Positions 1 to 12,290 of a stretch of 64,000 nucleotides of DNA are shown here, piece by piece. Position numbers and translations under genes: made by a program. The stretch is from Candidatus Altimarinota bacterium (lineage in GTDB: Bacteria > Patescibacteriota > Gracilibacteria > Absconditabacterales > Absconditicoccaceae), in contig JAIPIU010000001.1 in NCBI GenBank assembly GCA_021734475.1, forward strand, positions 62,001 to 126,000, given 5' to 3'. The stretch's first letter is position 1. Every line of letters begins with the position of its first letter. Below the pieces are notes generated by a model. That model did not search any database, had not been told where the DNA came from, and saw only the letters and a list, made by a program, of their open reading frames with translations.

Positions 1-1376
1 CTTAACGGTTCTAAACCGGTTTTTGTAATTAAATAAATATTTCATTTATCAGTGAAACAGTATAATCAATTTCTGAGCAAACTAGATGAGCATCATTTCA
101 TGTTTTCATCTTTCATATATTCTACCAATGTTCATCTTATACTATCATTTACAGCTCACATAATAGCAGATTTACTTCATGCTATCATCATATCTTTTTC
201 TACAGATATAAACTGAGGAAGACCAAATTTACTATTTTCGATTGGACTAAAATTAAATATTTTAGTTTTTTTATTCATAGCAGGATCATCTAATTTAGCT
301 AGATCTGTTAGATATATTATATTAAATCATGCATAGTAGTCAGCTTGTAATATTTTTCTGAGTTGTATTATATCTTCTACTCGTCTTCATTTAGTTTCTA
401 GATGAGAAAGTTTTTGTAAAATTTCATTATATTTTATTCATTTTTGATCTGAAGTAGGATCCATAGATTTAAATAAATAAATATCTTTTTTGATATCATC
501 TATGGTTACATCTATTACTGTCCCAGATTGAGTAGTAAATGTACTTCATTTTTGTTCTAATAGTTGAGACAATACACTATACAATAAAAATAGTACGATA
601 AGTGCTAATATCAAAACAGTAATATGATATTTATTTGAAAAAAATACATCTTTTATTTTCATTAATTTAGAGTTCTTCAATGAGTTTTTGAAATTTTCAC
701 CAATCGCTGATTTTTTTGGCATAGCTCAATGTATACGATAATAGGCCATAAATCATATATTTTCTTTTTGAATTCTAGTTAAAAGTAATTGTTCAATAAA
801 ATCCAATAAATCGGATTGTTCATTATCAAGTATATCTTCTACCTCCTTTAGATCTTGATCATCCAATACATCAGATATTTTTGTTCATACATATATTATT
901 TCATCATTTTTTTCTATATCTCATTCTACAAAATCAGAAAATAAATCTGATTTAGCTCTATTGTCTATACCATTGTGTAGAGAATAATATACTTTGTTGT
1001 CTCTAAATATCATAATCGTTAGATCTCAAATCATAGATGCCATAAAAATATTGTCTACTATAATTTGAATATATCATTTTATGAAAAATCTTTCTACATC
1101 ACGTACCTTATCTGCAAATAATCTTAGTTTAGTGTTTAATGCTTCTAATCCAGTTTCCAAACTAGATTTTATATCGTTTATATCATATATATCTTGGTTA
1201 CATAATTCTATAAGTTCTGCAAAAAAGTCTTGTACCAGATCTTTTTGAAAATCAAGAAACTTTGTTTCTTCAAACAAAATGTTTGATCTAATTTGTATCC
1301 CATTAGACAGACTTTCTTTGAAAGAAAGCAGATTTTCATTTTCAAAATAGTTAATTTTTTTTTCCTTTATTTGCAT
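1..1376 (-). CDS. Single-pass membrane protein, unknown function (3' end outside window)
   Basis: I do not recognise this protein. The frame stays open from the ATG at 1376 to the window edge (458 codons) once TGA is read as Gly. About 240 residues of acidic, probably cytoplasmic sequence come first, with a stretch around residues 120-170 (MIGDLTIMIF, NDEIIYVGT) that loosely recalls PP2C/SpoIIE-type phosphatase cores. A clear membrane helix follows at about residues 248-268 (TVLILALIVLFLLYSVL). The rest, presumably extracytoplasmic, contains an Arg/Glu-rich helical part. It is the last visible gene of a minus-strand group after the amidase and the TagA-like enzyme, so an envelope role is possible. 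The phosphatase resemblance is only an impression. Confidence 0.75.
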
Positions 1377-1511
1377 TACAGGCGTTGAAACAGTAAAATT
1401 TTATGAGTTATTAAGCAGTATATTGTTTGTTAGTCTATTTTAAATCAACAAACAATACATACAATAAATTATAAATAATAAATTTTTGTATTTGTCTATA
1501 AGTACAAATTT

Positions 1512-2315
1512 TTAACTCTTTTTCAATACCAAGTACCTAAAAACATATCAAAAACAGGACAAAGAATTGTATACCTTTACAAAATTTCTTTTGGGGTCGG
1601 TCAAAAGCCTCCATAACCACTCCAGTTTAGCCTTTCTAAATACCAAAGGAGCTCTCTTTTGTTCTCATGCCCAAAAATCAAATAATCATCAAGTATTTAT
1701 TACAAGTAGTCTATTTTCTTTTATAAATTGAATATTATCTGCTGTCCATAGTTCTTGTATTGGTATTTGAGGTGTAGATCTAGCTAATAACAAAATATTT
1801 ATTGTATCCATATAATCATTCAAAGAGTTTTTAGCTTTTTGTCGATTGAATTCACTAAATCAATTTTGAGCATATACTACATTATATCATTTGTATGTTA
1901 TATAGTCTTTAGCTTTTTCCAATAAATTATCATGTGTTCAATACATCAATAGACATATTTTTTGGTTACCAAATTTTGTTTTTATATAATCCAAAAAATA
2001 TGGCACAAAATCGGTTCAATTTAAATTACTTAAAGTGTATGTTCATTCTTTTGTTACACCCAAAAGTCTTGCAAAGAAATAAAAAAATTGCAGTGCTATT
2101 CAATCAGGTAAAAGAAAATCAGATTTCAATATAAATTTTTTGTAATCCTTTTGTATAGTAGTTTTTTTGTGTGTATCAAAAAGTTTTTGTGCAACTACAA
2201 CCGCAAAATAAATAAAATTAACAATACTAAATCATTCTTTTTGGTATTTATTCAGAATTTCTTCACTAGCTTGTCTATTATTTCATTTAAATAATTTTGC
2301 TAAAACGCTTTCCAT
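1512..2315 (-). CDS. WecG/TagA/CpsF-family glycosyltransferase (GT26)
   Basis: The 267-residue protein has the marks of the WecG/TagA/CpsF family, which adds an N-acetylhexosamine(uronate) to a lipid-linked sugar during wall teichoic acid or surface glycan synthesis. The acceptor-site motif LLPDGIALQ lies at about residues 68-76, and the conserved C-terminal block RAPLVFRKAKLEWLWRLLTDP is present (family: QKRAP..R...LEWLWRL). Length is close to the usual 240-270. It starts 15 bases after the stop of the amidase-SpoIID gene and is probably cotranscribed with it, linking glycan synthesis to wall remodelling. The usual V-G-x-G-x-P-x-QE loop reads LLLARSTPQIPIQE, so that region is divergent. Substrate cannot be told from sequence. 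Confidence 0.85.
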
Positions 2316-2330
2316 TATTTATCAAAAAAA

Positions 2331-4313
2331 TTAAAAACTCTCAATTTTAATTCATGGATAATAATATTTTAATATTTCTTCGTATGTCCAACCATTCTTT
2401 GCCCAATATTCTGCTCCTTTTCAGCTCATTCCCACTCCATGTCACAAGAAGCTACTACATTTAGTTATGTCCATATTGCTTATTAGATACGGAGTATCCC
2501 TCCATCACCGTTTTTCTTCAGCAGAATACGTAAATCACATAGAACAATTGAAATAGGGTAGTATAGGTATATATCAATCAAAAGTAATTATTTTATTTTC
2601 TGTTTTTTTCAAAGCCATAAACCATCTTTTCAAAGTTATTTCCAATCCAGCTCAAACATATTTTTGAAAAACGTCGGCATCATCTACGGCATTATAATCT
2701 GCTCAGATTGGTATGTTGGGATGAGTATTTTTCATATAAAATAAAGCATAAGTTTTTGATACTAGAGACATAACTATATTTTTTTCTATACTTTCTCAAT
2801 CATTAGTTTCTACTATACCTTTCATATAGTCAGAAAATGGAAGATCATTTATTACAACAAATTTATTCAATTCATTTCATTTTTTATCTTTTACTTTATC
2901 TTTTTTTATAATAATATTTCATCTAAATATATTCCATGGTTTTTTAAAATAAGATTTTCTATCATAATTTTTGAATACAATCAAGTCTTTTGTAGTATTT
3001 ATAATTAATTCATTTCAATTATATTTATTTCATCATATCTCTAATATTAAATTTGAGTCTCAATCTATAGATATGTTTCATCATCTATCAGAATATATTT
3101 TTCAATCTAACTGAAATTTACAAATTCATAGACATGAGATATCATATTTATTAAAATCAAAACTTAGTTCATATAATAATACTTTTATATTTTCTTTACT
3201 TAGACTTTTGGCTTCTTCTTTTGATATTTTGTATTCAATTTTATTTATGCTATTTTTACTTTTCTTAAATCAGTATTTTTCTTTCATTTCTTCTATAGAG
3301 TTTTTCATCTGTTCACGTAATGAAACTACTCATTCATATGTTAATTTTGATTTTACTTGTCATCTATTGCTAATATAATCTACTAGTTTATCAGAAATTT
3401 TTTTAACTTCACTTATATTAGTATTCAATAAATCATAGGTATTTAGTCATTTATAAACTTCATCTCTTATATATGGAAATATATTATATAAATTTTTTCC
3501 TGGGCATGCGGTGCTTCATGCGTCTTTATGTCAAGCTATACTAAATCATTTTTGACTTTCAATATACGGAAAATCTTTTATATCTTTATGATAAGTGGTC
3601 GTATATTTAGGATTTATTTTATATTTTTTAGCCAATACTGTAGATAATCTTATTAACGATTCAATAGCCTTTGCACTTGGTTTTTCTATTTCAAAATTTC
3701 CCATCAAAGATATACCTATACTAGGAGAATTATTCCATTTTGCATGAGCTCATATTACTCATTCTCATCAAGCTCTTCATTCATATATATTACCCATAGG
3801 ATCTATCAAAAAATTGTATCATATATCTCACCATCATCTTTTTACTGTGTGATATTTATATATGTCTTGTATTTCTTTGATTGCGTCATCTTTTGTTAAT
3901 ATACCAGAAGAAATTTTAGCTGTATGATGTATTATTATTTTTGTTTTATTATTTTTGATACTTTCAGTCCATCTCAAAGAGTTTTCTCCAAAATATCTAT
4001 TATACGAATCTATATTTACATCATTATAATAATAAGCCAATAAATAATTATTAGCAACTTCTTTTATATATTCACTTATTATAGCATTACTGTCTACCTC
4101 TTTTGTTTCATTTATATATTGTTCTTTATTTGTATCTGTAGGAGTATTGATTTTAACTGGAGATAGTCTCAATGATTCATCAGCTCCTCGTTGTGTACGA
4201 GATATAATATTTATTCATTGCAAGTTCCAATCTCAAGCAAATCAATAAGAAAAAAACAAAGCTCCCAATAAAATTACAAAAAAATACTTAACAAAATTCA
4301 GATTTAATTTCAT
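2331..4313 (-). CDS. N-acetylmuramoyl-L-alanine amidase fused to SpoIID/LytB domain
   Basis: This 660-residue exported protein joins two peptidoglycan hydrolase modules. An N-terminal membrane or signal segment (about 8-26) is followed by an Amidase_2/PGRP domain: RTQWGADES near residue 42, IIIHHTA at about 127-132 (zinc His), GWGDIGYNFLID, and GHKDAGSTACPG near 265 with the second zinc His and Cys. The C-terminal 200 residues are SpoIID-like, with EEKWGWRDTPYL and a closing GHGVGMS-GAEYWAKNG-YEEIL-YYYPG block. Amidases strip stem peptides; SpoIID-type domains act as glycan-cleaving enzymes on the stripped strands. The Trp in RTQWGADES is CGA and the first Trp of EEKWGW is CGG. Start is the first ATG ahead of the signal segment. 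Head of a three-gene envelope operon. Confidence 0.9.
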
Positions 4314-4459
4314 ATATAAATATTTATAATACAAAAAAACAATTCAACTATAACTTATATATAAATGTATATAAAATTCAAAGGATAAAAAAGTTGAAAC
4401 TGATAAGCAGAAAACTAATAATAATTCTGTATATTTAATATTTAATCTTATATTATTCA

Positions 4460-5392
4460 ATGTTTACTCACTTACACTGACATAGCACATTTTCTTTTCT
4501 TGATGCTATAGGTAAACCCAAACATATAGTATCAAGAGCAAAACAACTCTGAATGGAAGCTATAGCTATCACAGATTTTAATTGAATGTATGGTTCTATA
4601 AATTTTTATTTAACAGCAAATGAAGAAAATATCAAACCAATAATATGAGTAGAAATATGATTTGTCTTAGATGTTGAATCAGTATCCAACCCCAAGGCAA
4701 TATGAAATATAGTGTTGATAGCAAAAAATAACGAATGATATCATTCACTTATGGAATTAACATCATTTGCAAACCAAGAATGAATAAAGAATAAACCAAA
4801 AATAGATATATCTATACTAAAACAAAAATCTGATTGATTGATAGCTATTATATGATGAGAAGATTCTTTTATTTGAAAAATGTTAACAAATTGAGAATCG
4901 GAAGATAGAGTAGTAGAGGTAATCAGAATTATAAAAGATATTTTATGAAAAGAAAATGTCTATCTAGAAATGATTGCTCAGGACGAAAATATTTTAAATG
5001 ATACTCAAAAAATAAATCATAATATATTATCTTTTTCTAAAGAGTTATGATTAGATTGCGTTGTGAATAATAATTATTTTTATCCTAGTCAAGAAGAAAA
5101 AGCTGCTCGAGAAATGGCTCTAGCTATCAAAGATGGAAATAAAATGTATGAATCTAATAGAAGAAAACCAAAATGAGCTTATCATATAATGTCCCAAGAA
5201 GAAATAGAAAATGTTATGTTAGCAAATTGATACAAAGACTCTCAAATACAAGACTGGATTTTTAATAATGAAAAAATAGCAGAGTCTATAAATTATGAAA
5301 TTAAACTTTGACAATATCTATTTCCAAATTATGAAACTCCAGAAGATATAAAAAACATCTATGAAGAAAATAAAGATCAATTAATTCAATAA
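4460..5392 (+). CDS. Stand-alone PHP-domain protein resembling the DnaE N-terminus, metal site degenerate
   Basis: The 310-residue protein aligns by eye with only the N-terminal PHP part of bacterial DNA polymerase III alpha: FTHLHGHSTFSFLDA at residue 2, then AIAITDFNGMYGS, IIGVEIGFV and a late NNNYFYPSQEEKAAREMALAI block. No polymerase palm or fingers follow; the gene ends at a TAA abutting the convergent gene. The first H-x-H is kept, but the canonical TDHGN His is Phe (TDFNG) and the TND-H of the last motif is NNNYF, so metal binding looks impaired. It could be a structural remnant, a polymerase accessory, or another PHP phosphoesterase. The end is a proper stop, so I do not call it truncated by mutation. 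Confidence 0.75.
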
Positions 5393-6289
5393 TTATTCTT
5401 CTTTTTTGATTTCCTCTGTTATACTTTTATATACTTTATATCGATAAGTCACAAAAAATGCTTCAATTATAGCGTTTATATAAGCCATTAAAATTAGCAT
5501 TGCTATCACACTTATAGCTATTATATATCATACAATCTTACTTTCTATTACATTCAACCATATAGCTATATATACAATCAAAAATGGTACTCCCATTATT
5601 ACTATGGCATTTATCAAAAATCTGATAGTTAAAAAAATTTGTATAAATACAAATTTTATAGTAGTTCAAAAATTTAGGAATGTTAAATATACACTGCGTT
5701 TTATAGCTCCAAAAACTTGATGTCATTCTATTACAATAGCAAATCTAGCATATGATCGTAGTATAGTTGCAAAAAGAACAGCCGCTCATCGTATTATTAC
5801 CAATATTATTACAAAAGTATTGTCTAATATGTTTAACATAAACAACCTAAGTATAGTTATAATATACATAAAAAAACTGAACGTAGTAGCTAGAGCTTCA
5901 AATTCAAACATTACAAAAAAATCATTTATACCTTTACCCAAAGCTTTACCTGTTTTTTTTATTCAATCATTTAAATAATGGATCAATGATGATTCTCATA
6001 CAGGATATAATAAAAAGTATCATAAAAAAACAAATGATACAAATATAATTACCCATAGTGTCATGTTATTGTCCTGAGATCGATTTATTATATATTCTAG
6101 CGCTTTTCATGTTGAAATACTTTTATCATATCTATATGTTAATAAATTATTTATATTCCATACCATTAAATAAACTATACTTATACAATGACAAAAGGTT
6201 ACTAAAAAGCTTAATCTTATTAGTTTAGTATCTTCTGTTATTTTATTTATAGATTCTCTTAATATTTGTCTAAACATATTTAATAGCAA
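5393..6289 (-). CDS. Polytopic membrane protein, unknown
   Basis: The 298-residue hydrophobic protein has about six predicted membrane helices: near residues 25-45, 65-90, 120-145, 148-170, 205-230 and 240-270. A short basic, amphipathic N-terminus (FRQILRESINKITEDTK) and a charged C-terminal tail (ITEEIKKEE) are likely cytoplasmic. Architecture recalls the DUF-type membrane proteins with an N-terminal 'glycerophosphoryl' or DUF975-like fold, but I see no diagnostic motif. It is convergent with the PHP gene, whose stop is directly adjacent. Two ATGs are possible (6289 and 6277); I took the upstream one. Confidence 0.7.
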
Positions 6290-6438
6290 TCAATTAATAA
6301 CTGTTATTTGATACTTATCAACTAATTAATATTACTGATTATAATAATTTTAACAAGCTAATTTTTTAATTAATAAGTATTGCTTTCTTTAAAAAAATAT
6401 CTAAAGTATGTTCATTTATATATTCAATTAAATTCCAA

Positions 6439-7308
6439 ATGAGAGTATTAAGAAGAATTATTTTTATTTTGGTTTTATTATGACTAATTTTTGTTGTTTA
6501 TCGTTTTTTTAATCCACAATGAGCAGATAGCTTTCTATCAAAGTTTAAGTGAAATTTAGATATATCTCAAACAACAACCCAACAAGAAGACGAAGAAGAT
6601 GCTGAAGTTATGTCATGAGATGTGTTATCTCTTAAAGAAGATACAATTACACAAACATGAGAAAATTTAACTCAATCATGAGAAGATACAAATGAAATAT
6701 TAGCTCTTACGTCCAATATGAGTTGATATAGAGAAATAGTTTCAGAAAATCAAGAAGTTATATCTAGCTGATGACCTTGATATAAAGATCCAGATTATGA
6801 TTATTATATTAGATTTCCTAATTCACGAACAGATTATGATATGCAAAAAATTTTCTGAAAAGATATAAAATCTATAATTACATTTTGATATAGCGGTACC
6901 AATTATTTTAAAATATATACAATAGATCTAAAGTATTATATAGCTAAACAAAAAACAGAATTTTCTGGTTTACAATATTTAGATCAAGATGATAAAAATG
7001 CTTATCTATACAAATTATTTGATTATTCAAAATCAAAAGATCCTGAAATTATAAACAATTCAAAAACTGCAATATATATAATACAAACATTTAGATTATT
7101 AAATATAACACAGACTGAAACAACATCAACACAAACAACATCAACACAAACAACATCAACACAAACAACACCAAAACCCACTACATCAGCTCCAACTACG
7201 CCAGCTTCAAAGCCTACAACAACACAAACCACTACTACACCAAAACCAACTACAAATCAACAGGATCTAAATGATGCTAAATCACTCTTTGATAATTTTA
7301 TAGAATAA
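6439..7308 (+). CDS. Membrane-anchored protein with Thr-rich repeat tail
   Basis: The 289-residue protein begins with a basic signal-anchor (VLRRIIFILVLLGLIFVVYRF). An acidic Ser/Thr/Gln linker follows (TTTQQEDEEDAE), then a globular part of about 130 residues, then a low-complexity tail made of TTSTQ units at 7111-7166 passing into TTPKPTT-type sequence, and a short acidic end. Such Thr/Pro tails usually form extended stalks exposed outside the membrane. The function of the globular part is unknown. A good terminator follows at 7332-7354, so this is likely a single-gene transcript. Confidence 0.75.
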
Positions 7309-7331
7309 TATCTTTTACATATTTTTATTAT

Positions 7332-7354
7332 AAACCGCTAATGCGGTTTTTTTT
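7332..7354 (+). terminator. Intrinsic terminator
   Basis: A 7-bp stem (AAACCGC/GCGGTTT) with a TAAT loop runs straight into a T tract, 24 bases after the preceding stop codon. Confidence 0.8.
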
Positions 7355-7442
7355 CTTGTTATTCTTTCCAAAATTTTTATATACAAAATACACTTAACAG
7401 TATTTACTGTTTTTTACTACATTTACAATATTTACATACAAA

Positions 7443-8855
7443 ATGAACCTTACTCTCAAACAATACATTGACTGAGTCCAGTCTTGAAAACTAAATCCAA
7501 GTGAAATAATAAAATATTATTTTGATAAAGCACAAAAATTAAATTCTGAATATTTTTCGTTTATCAGATTTCATGAAGATTATATTTTAGATAATACTTC
7601 AAATTTTAGCTCAAGACCATTACATTGAGTGCCTATTTGAATAAAAGACATTATCCTTACCAAAAATTATATTTCATCTTGTTGATCTCATATGCTTAAA
7701 AATTATATTTCTCCATATTCTGCTACATGTTTTCTAAATCTTGAAAAAAATTGATGACTCATGATATGAAAAACCAATATGGATGAATTTGCAATGTGAT
7801 GATCTACAGAAAATTCATATTTTGGAATTACCAAAAATAATCATTGAGTAGATCGTGTTCCATGATGATCTTCATGATGATCTGCTGTAGCTGTTGCCTC
7901 TGATTCATGTATAGCAGCATTATGAACTGATACCTGATGAAGCGTACGTCAGCCAGCATCATTTTGTGGTATAGTTTGACTCAAACCTACATATGGTAGA
8001 GTATCTAGATATGGAGTACAATCTATGGCATCTAGTTTGGATCAAGTTGGTACATTTACCAAAACAGTTGAAGATGCTAGGATTTTACTATCTTCAATTG
8101 CTTGATTCGATCCACAAGATTCTCAAAGTGACAAGAGAGCAGACAATATAGATTTCTTGGACTATTCAGATCCTAAAAATTTTAAAATTTGATTACCTAC
8201 AGAAGTTTTGTGAGAAGGATTAGATCCAAAAGTAAAATCAAAATTTCTCGAAACCATAGAAAAACTTAAATCTGAATGATTTCAAATTGATGAAATATCT
8301 ATTCCACCATTAACATATTCTGTACCTATGTATTATACACTTATGCCTGCTGAAGTTAGTACCAATCTAGCTAGATTAGATTGAATTAAATTTGGCTTAC
8401 AAGAAGATACCACTAATTTTGATACTATGATGGACTATTATTCCAAGATTAGATCTTCATGATTTGGAGATGAAGCCAAAAGAAGAATATTGCTTGGGAC
8501 ATTTGTTCTTAGTAGTGCAAATTATGAATGATATTATATCAAAGCACAAAAAGCTAGAGATCAACTAAAATCAGATTTTGATAAAATATATTCATCCTAC
8601 GATATTATTATTATGCCTACAGTTCCAGAAGTGGCTTGGAAAATTTGAGAAAGGTCAGATGATCCACTAAAAATGTATCTTGCTGATATGTATACTATAC
8701 CTGCAAATATGTGATGATTGCCAGCAATATCAGTACCTATCTGAACAATAGAGGATAGATGAGAAGATATGCCAGTATGAATACAACTCATGGCAAATAC
8801 ATGGCAAGAAAAAAAGATTTTTGATTTATGAGAATGGATTGAAAAAAACAATTAA
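7443..8855 (+). CDS. gatA: Aspartyl/glutamyl-tRNA(Asn/Gln) amidotransferase subunit A
   Basis: The 470-residue protein is an amidase-signature enzyme with the GatA layout. The catalytic Lys is in GVPIGIKDII (about K68), the Ser-rich loop is [16 protein letters not shown] (about 140-155) and the nucleophile region is GTDTGGSVRQPAS (about 161-173). GatA releases ammonia from glutamine for transamidation of Glu-tRNA(Gln) or Asp-tRNA(Asn) within GatCAB. Several of the invariant glycines in these loops are TGA, making this one of the clearest proofs of UGA=Gly here. gatB and gatC are not in the window. No Shine-Dalgarno is seen before the ATG. Confidence 0.95.
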
Positions 8856-8896
8856 TTTATTAATAAGACATCAATTTATTTATAAATTTTTATACA

Positions 8897-9754
8897 ATGA
8901 AAAAAAATATTTTCTATGTTCTAATTCTTGCTTTTTTTGTTTCATTTTCTACTGTATCAGCTCAAGATTTAGAAGCCGAAACAGAAGTGATATCAAATCA
9001 TACACAGACAGCTACTATTACATTAACTATAGAGGCTCCTACATCTATTATAGAGCAAAAAAGTTTATTGGAAACGGCTGTTATTTATTGAATAGATGCT
9101 AATACTCTTGTAAAAAGAGTTAAAGAACACTATTGAAATCAGTTTAATCTAAATGCAGATGATTTAATAAAAAATATGGAAAAAGAATATTGAGTAGATG
9201 TGGAAATTGTTAAAAATATAGCACAAGAGCTTCAAAGCACTAGTCCAGCACCAGCTAATCAAAAAGAAGAATTTATAGAAATGGTGACAAACAAAGAAAT
9301 TATGAGTAAAAGGGAATTTGTTTTTCGATCGGTAATTATTATTTTATGTCTATACTTTTTGAGTTATTTCCTTACCAATCGAGAATTATTACATCACAGA
9401 ATACACAAAAGTTTTTGGAATATATTGATAATTATTAGCTTTGTATGATATGCAATAATAGCCTGAGTATATTTAATCAACGAGATATACAATATTAAAG
9501 TTTATTTACCTATAGATGAATTCTATCAAAACTTACGAATATGACTTGTTATTATTTTCCTATGATTCTCTCATGCATTACGATATCTATTCTATTACAG
9601 AGTTATCAATAAAAAGGCAAGATCTCATAAAATACAACATCATCATAAAATACATCCTACACATATAGATCACAAAGCTTCAGAACATAAAACGACTCAT
9701 AAACATAACAAAAAACCTGCTAAACACACAACTAAGAAAACAAAGAAATCTTAG
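8897..9754 (+). CDS. Exported membrane protein with His/Lys-rich tail, unknown
   Basis: The 285-residue protein has a signal peptide (KKNIFYVLILAFFVSFSTVSA, cleavage plausible after residue 22), an extracytoplasmic helical domain of about 115 residues, three membrane helices between about 140 and 235, and a cytoplasmic or external tail very rich in His and Lys (HKIQHHHKIHPTHIDH, then KHNKKPAKHTTKKTKKS). The His cluster could bind metal or polyphosphate/nucleic acid; this is inference. No family recognised. A short hairpin terminator follows. Confidence 0.75.
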
Positions 9755-9780
9755 TTTATAAATAATTTATCTTCAAAAGA

Positions 9781-9806
9781 TCACATTTTAATGTGGTTTT
9801 TTGTTT
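9781..9806 (+). terminator. Weak intrinsic terminator
   Basis: CACAT/ATGTG stem with a TTTA loop followed by a T-rich run, 27 bases after the stop codon. Confidence 0.55.
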
Positions 9807-9921
9807 TTATTTAGTATTTTCAATATTGTAGTTATTCTTAATTTATTATTGACAATCTCTTGAAAATAGGATTGAAAAGAATATAAACAAAATCAGTTTA
9901 TTTAACTATTTCTAATACAAA

Positions 9922-11793
9922 ATGACAGAACATATAATAGATGAATTTCAAGAAGAATTAGAAGAAGATTATCAAGAATCTTGATTTTCCAAAATATGGA
10001 AAATATTGAAATATATAATTATCATAGTGTTGATTATTATAGGTATTTCTGCTATTGTTCGTAAGTCTGGATGATCTACATCGCAAGATACAAATACTAG
10101 TAACAATATTTTTACACAAGAATATGTAGTAAGATGAGATTTAACTAGAGATGAAAAATTGTATTGATTGGTAATGTCAAATAATATTTTGAATATCATG
10201 AGCTCTGTATGATGAACTCTGTCTTATTCCAATTGTCAGCCTTGAAAAAATGTTTTTGCATGAGAAATGCTTTATCATATAACTCCATCAAGAGATATCT
10301 CTACACAAAATTATCAAATACAACTTTCCTATATATCCAAACAGATGGATAATTTGGAGGATATAATTTCATCTACACAAAAAAGTTTTGATATTCAATC
10401 TTCTTTGCTTCAAGATCAAAAATTGGTAAATGATCAGAACTATTCTTTATTTAAAAATAATTTGGAAAATATCAAAAAACAAAAAAATCTAAATTCTGAT
10501 GATATGGATGTTTCATTGGACAATATGGATGAGCAATTGGATTTACTAAAAAAATCTCAAGATACGGATCAAGATAAATTAGATTCTAGTTTAGATAATT
10601 TTAGATTACAGGCACAAAATACAGTAATAGATGCTATGAGAAATCTAGATATGATTTTTGGTATATCGGACTCATCTAGCAATTCTAGTATTGAATCTGC
10701 ATTGTCAGCCTCCAATACAAATCTAAAACAGAGAGTGAAATCAGAATTTAATAATTTAGATAATGATATTGATGATATATTAGATATGGATGAAGATGAC
10801 CTTATAGATTATTTTCAAGATTTATGAGAATTATTTCAAGATGCGGCACAAGCAGTTGATGCTTCTATAGCTTCAGAAACTTTCCCACAATCATCTATAT
10901 CATGACCATCTATAGAAACTTACTATTCTATTTTTTCAGCTTATTCTAATGCTATGTTTTCTTTAAAGTCAAACTTTGAAAACTTAGTCTTTGCATATGA
11001 TGCTACCAAAAATAATTATAATACTCAAATTGATGTAATGGAAAATAATCTTGATTCTTTGGATGATAATAAAATCAAATCAACAGACCTTACATTTGAT
11101 TCCAATATCAATTCTATGCAAACACAATTAAATTCCCTAAAATTATCTACAGATAGTTTACAAAAACAGATCCAAAGTCTTGATAATACTGAGAATATAC
11201 AATTAGCTCAGCTCAAGAGTCAGTATATGACATTGCAACAAAATTATGAAGTATTGGCAAATAATTTATGATGAGAAATCATTAGATCTACTATAGATTG
11301 AATTATCAAAACTTCTCAAATATCTCAAGACAACAAAGTAGCTCCCAATACAATGCTTTGTCAGATAGTACCCAGAAAATCTACATCTACAAAGATTCAA
11401 ATATATTCTTCTAATCAAATTGAGATATGAACTAGAGTAAAATTATTTGATTGAGATCAAGAGATTGGACAGGGGAGTATAGATTTTCAATTACCATATG
11501 TAGACGCTACTACGCAAAATTATATTTACGAAATCATATCTTCAAATTTGAATTTAATCGAATGAAAAAAACTTTTAATATTATTGGAAGATAAAGAAAT
11601 CCAGGATTGAAATATATTAATACCTCTTGATTATGTTCAACCCAAACTTGATTGACATTATGTTTATATCAAAGTTCAAAACGATCAATGACAGTCAGCA
11701 GCATTTAATAAAAAAATACAAGTCTGAGATATAGATAACGGTTATATCCAGATCCTATCCTGACTACAGATTGGTAATATATTGTTAAAATAA
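9922..11793 (+). CDS. Membrane-fusion (HlyD/MFP-type) adaptor with very long coiled coil
   Basis: The 623-residue protein has an acidic cytoplasmic N-terminus, one membrane helix (about 30-46), then the first half of a barrel-sandwich lipoyl-like domain (VGGTLSYSNCQPGKNVFAGEML, about 95-118). About 330 residues of Gln/Asp/Asn-rich coiled coil follow, then the second lipoyl half (GEIIRSTIDGIIK...VAPNTMLCQIV, about 450-485) and a beta-barrel C-terminus. This is the periplasmic-adaptor layout of RND and ABC exporters, but the coiled-coil insertion is far longer than the usual 60-140 residues. The RND pump follows two genes downstream, so they probably form one exporter. An outer-membrane partner is not expected in this phylum, so the long hairpin may span the cell surface or contact a host. 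Confidence 0.85.
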
Positions 11794-11804
11794 TATCATC
11801 ACTA

Positions 11805-11837
11805 GTCATTCCGGCCTTATTTTTGCAGCCGGAATCT
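11805..11837. repeat. Dispersed palindromic repeat, copy 1
   Basis: GTCATTCCGGC ... GCAGCCGGAATCT: inverted arms ATTCCGGC/GCCGGAAT around an A/T-rich centre. It lies between the MFP gene and the next CDS and could act as a transcript-end hairpin. Confidence 0.85.
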
Positions 11838-11867
11838 ATTAATTAATTTATATTATAGTTAATCAAA

Positions 11868-12203
11868 ATGCCTACAATTAATCTTTATAGAACATCAGAA
11901 ACTGCATCTAAAATTAAAAAGGACACAATAGATGAACTTAGAAAATTTGTCGCAGATATACTTACTTGTAGTGAAATAAAACTTCTTCCAAATGAGGTAA
12001 GTATAAGACCTATAAATGTCGATAACGATAAAGATATGATAGCTCCAGTAGAATGTGATATAGCTGCTTACAATTTTCCAGCTCGTGCAGCCAAACAAGA
12101 TTTAATATGTACAGAAGTTAGAAAATTTTTATTAGAAAATATAGATTGAATTAGTGATGCTAAAGTACGACTCCAATTATGTGAATTATGACACAGTATA
12201 TAA
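11868..12203 (+). CDS. Tautomerase-superfamily-like small protein
   Basis: The 111-residue protein starts MPTINLYR, keeping a proline directly after the initiator Met as in the 4-oxalocrotonate tautomerase/MIF superfamily, where it is the N-terminal catalytic base. Length and the order of predicted elements (beta strand, long helix IKKDTIDELRKFVADIL, strand NEVSIRPINV, strand CDIAAYNFP, helix, strand AKVRLQLCELGHS) resemble the single-domain tautomerase-like DUF1904 group. It sits between the two genes of the RND exporter, but a link to export is not obvious. Identification is by fold pattern only. Confidence 0.55.
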
Positions 12204-12215
12204 TTCTTCTCTACT

Positions 12216-12264
12216 GTGATTCCGGTCCAATACCTCAAGAGGTTTAGGATTGCAGCCGGAATCT
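12216..12264. repeat. Dispersed palindromic repeat, copy 2 (longer centre)
   Basis: GTGATTCCGGTC ... GCAGCCGGAATCT with an internal CCTC-AAGAGG inner palindrome. First arm has one or two mismatches to the family consensus. Confidence 0.8.
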
Positions 12265-12290
12265 ACTATTTATCATTCTATAATTAATAT

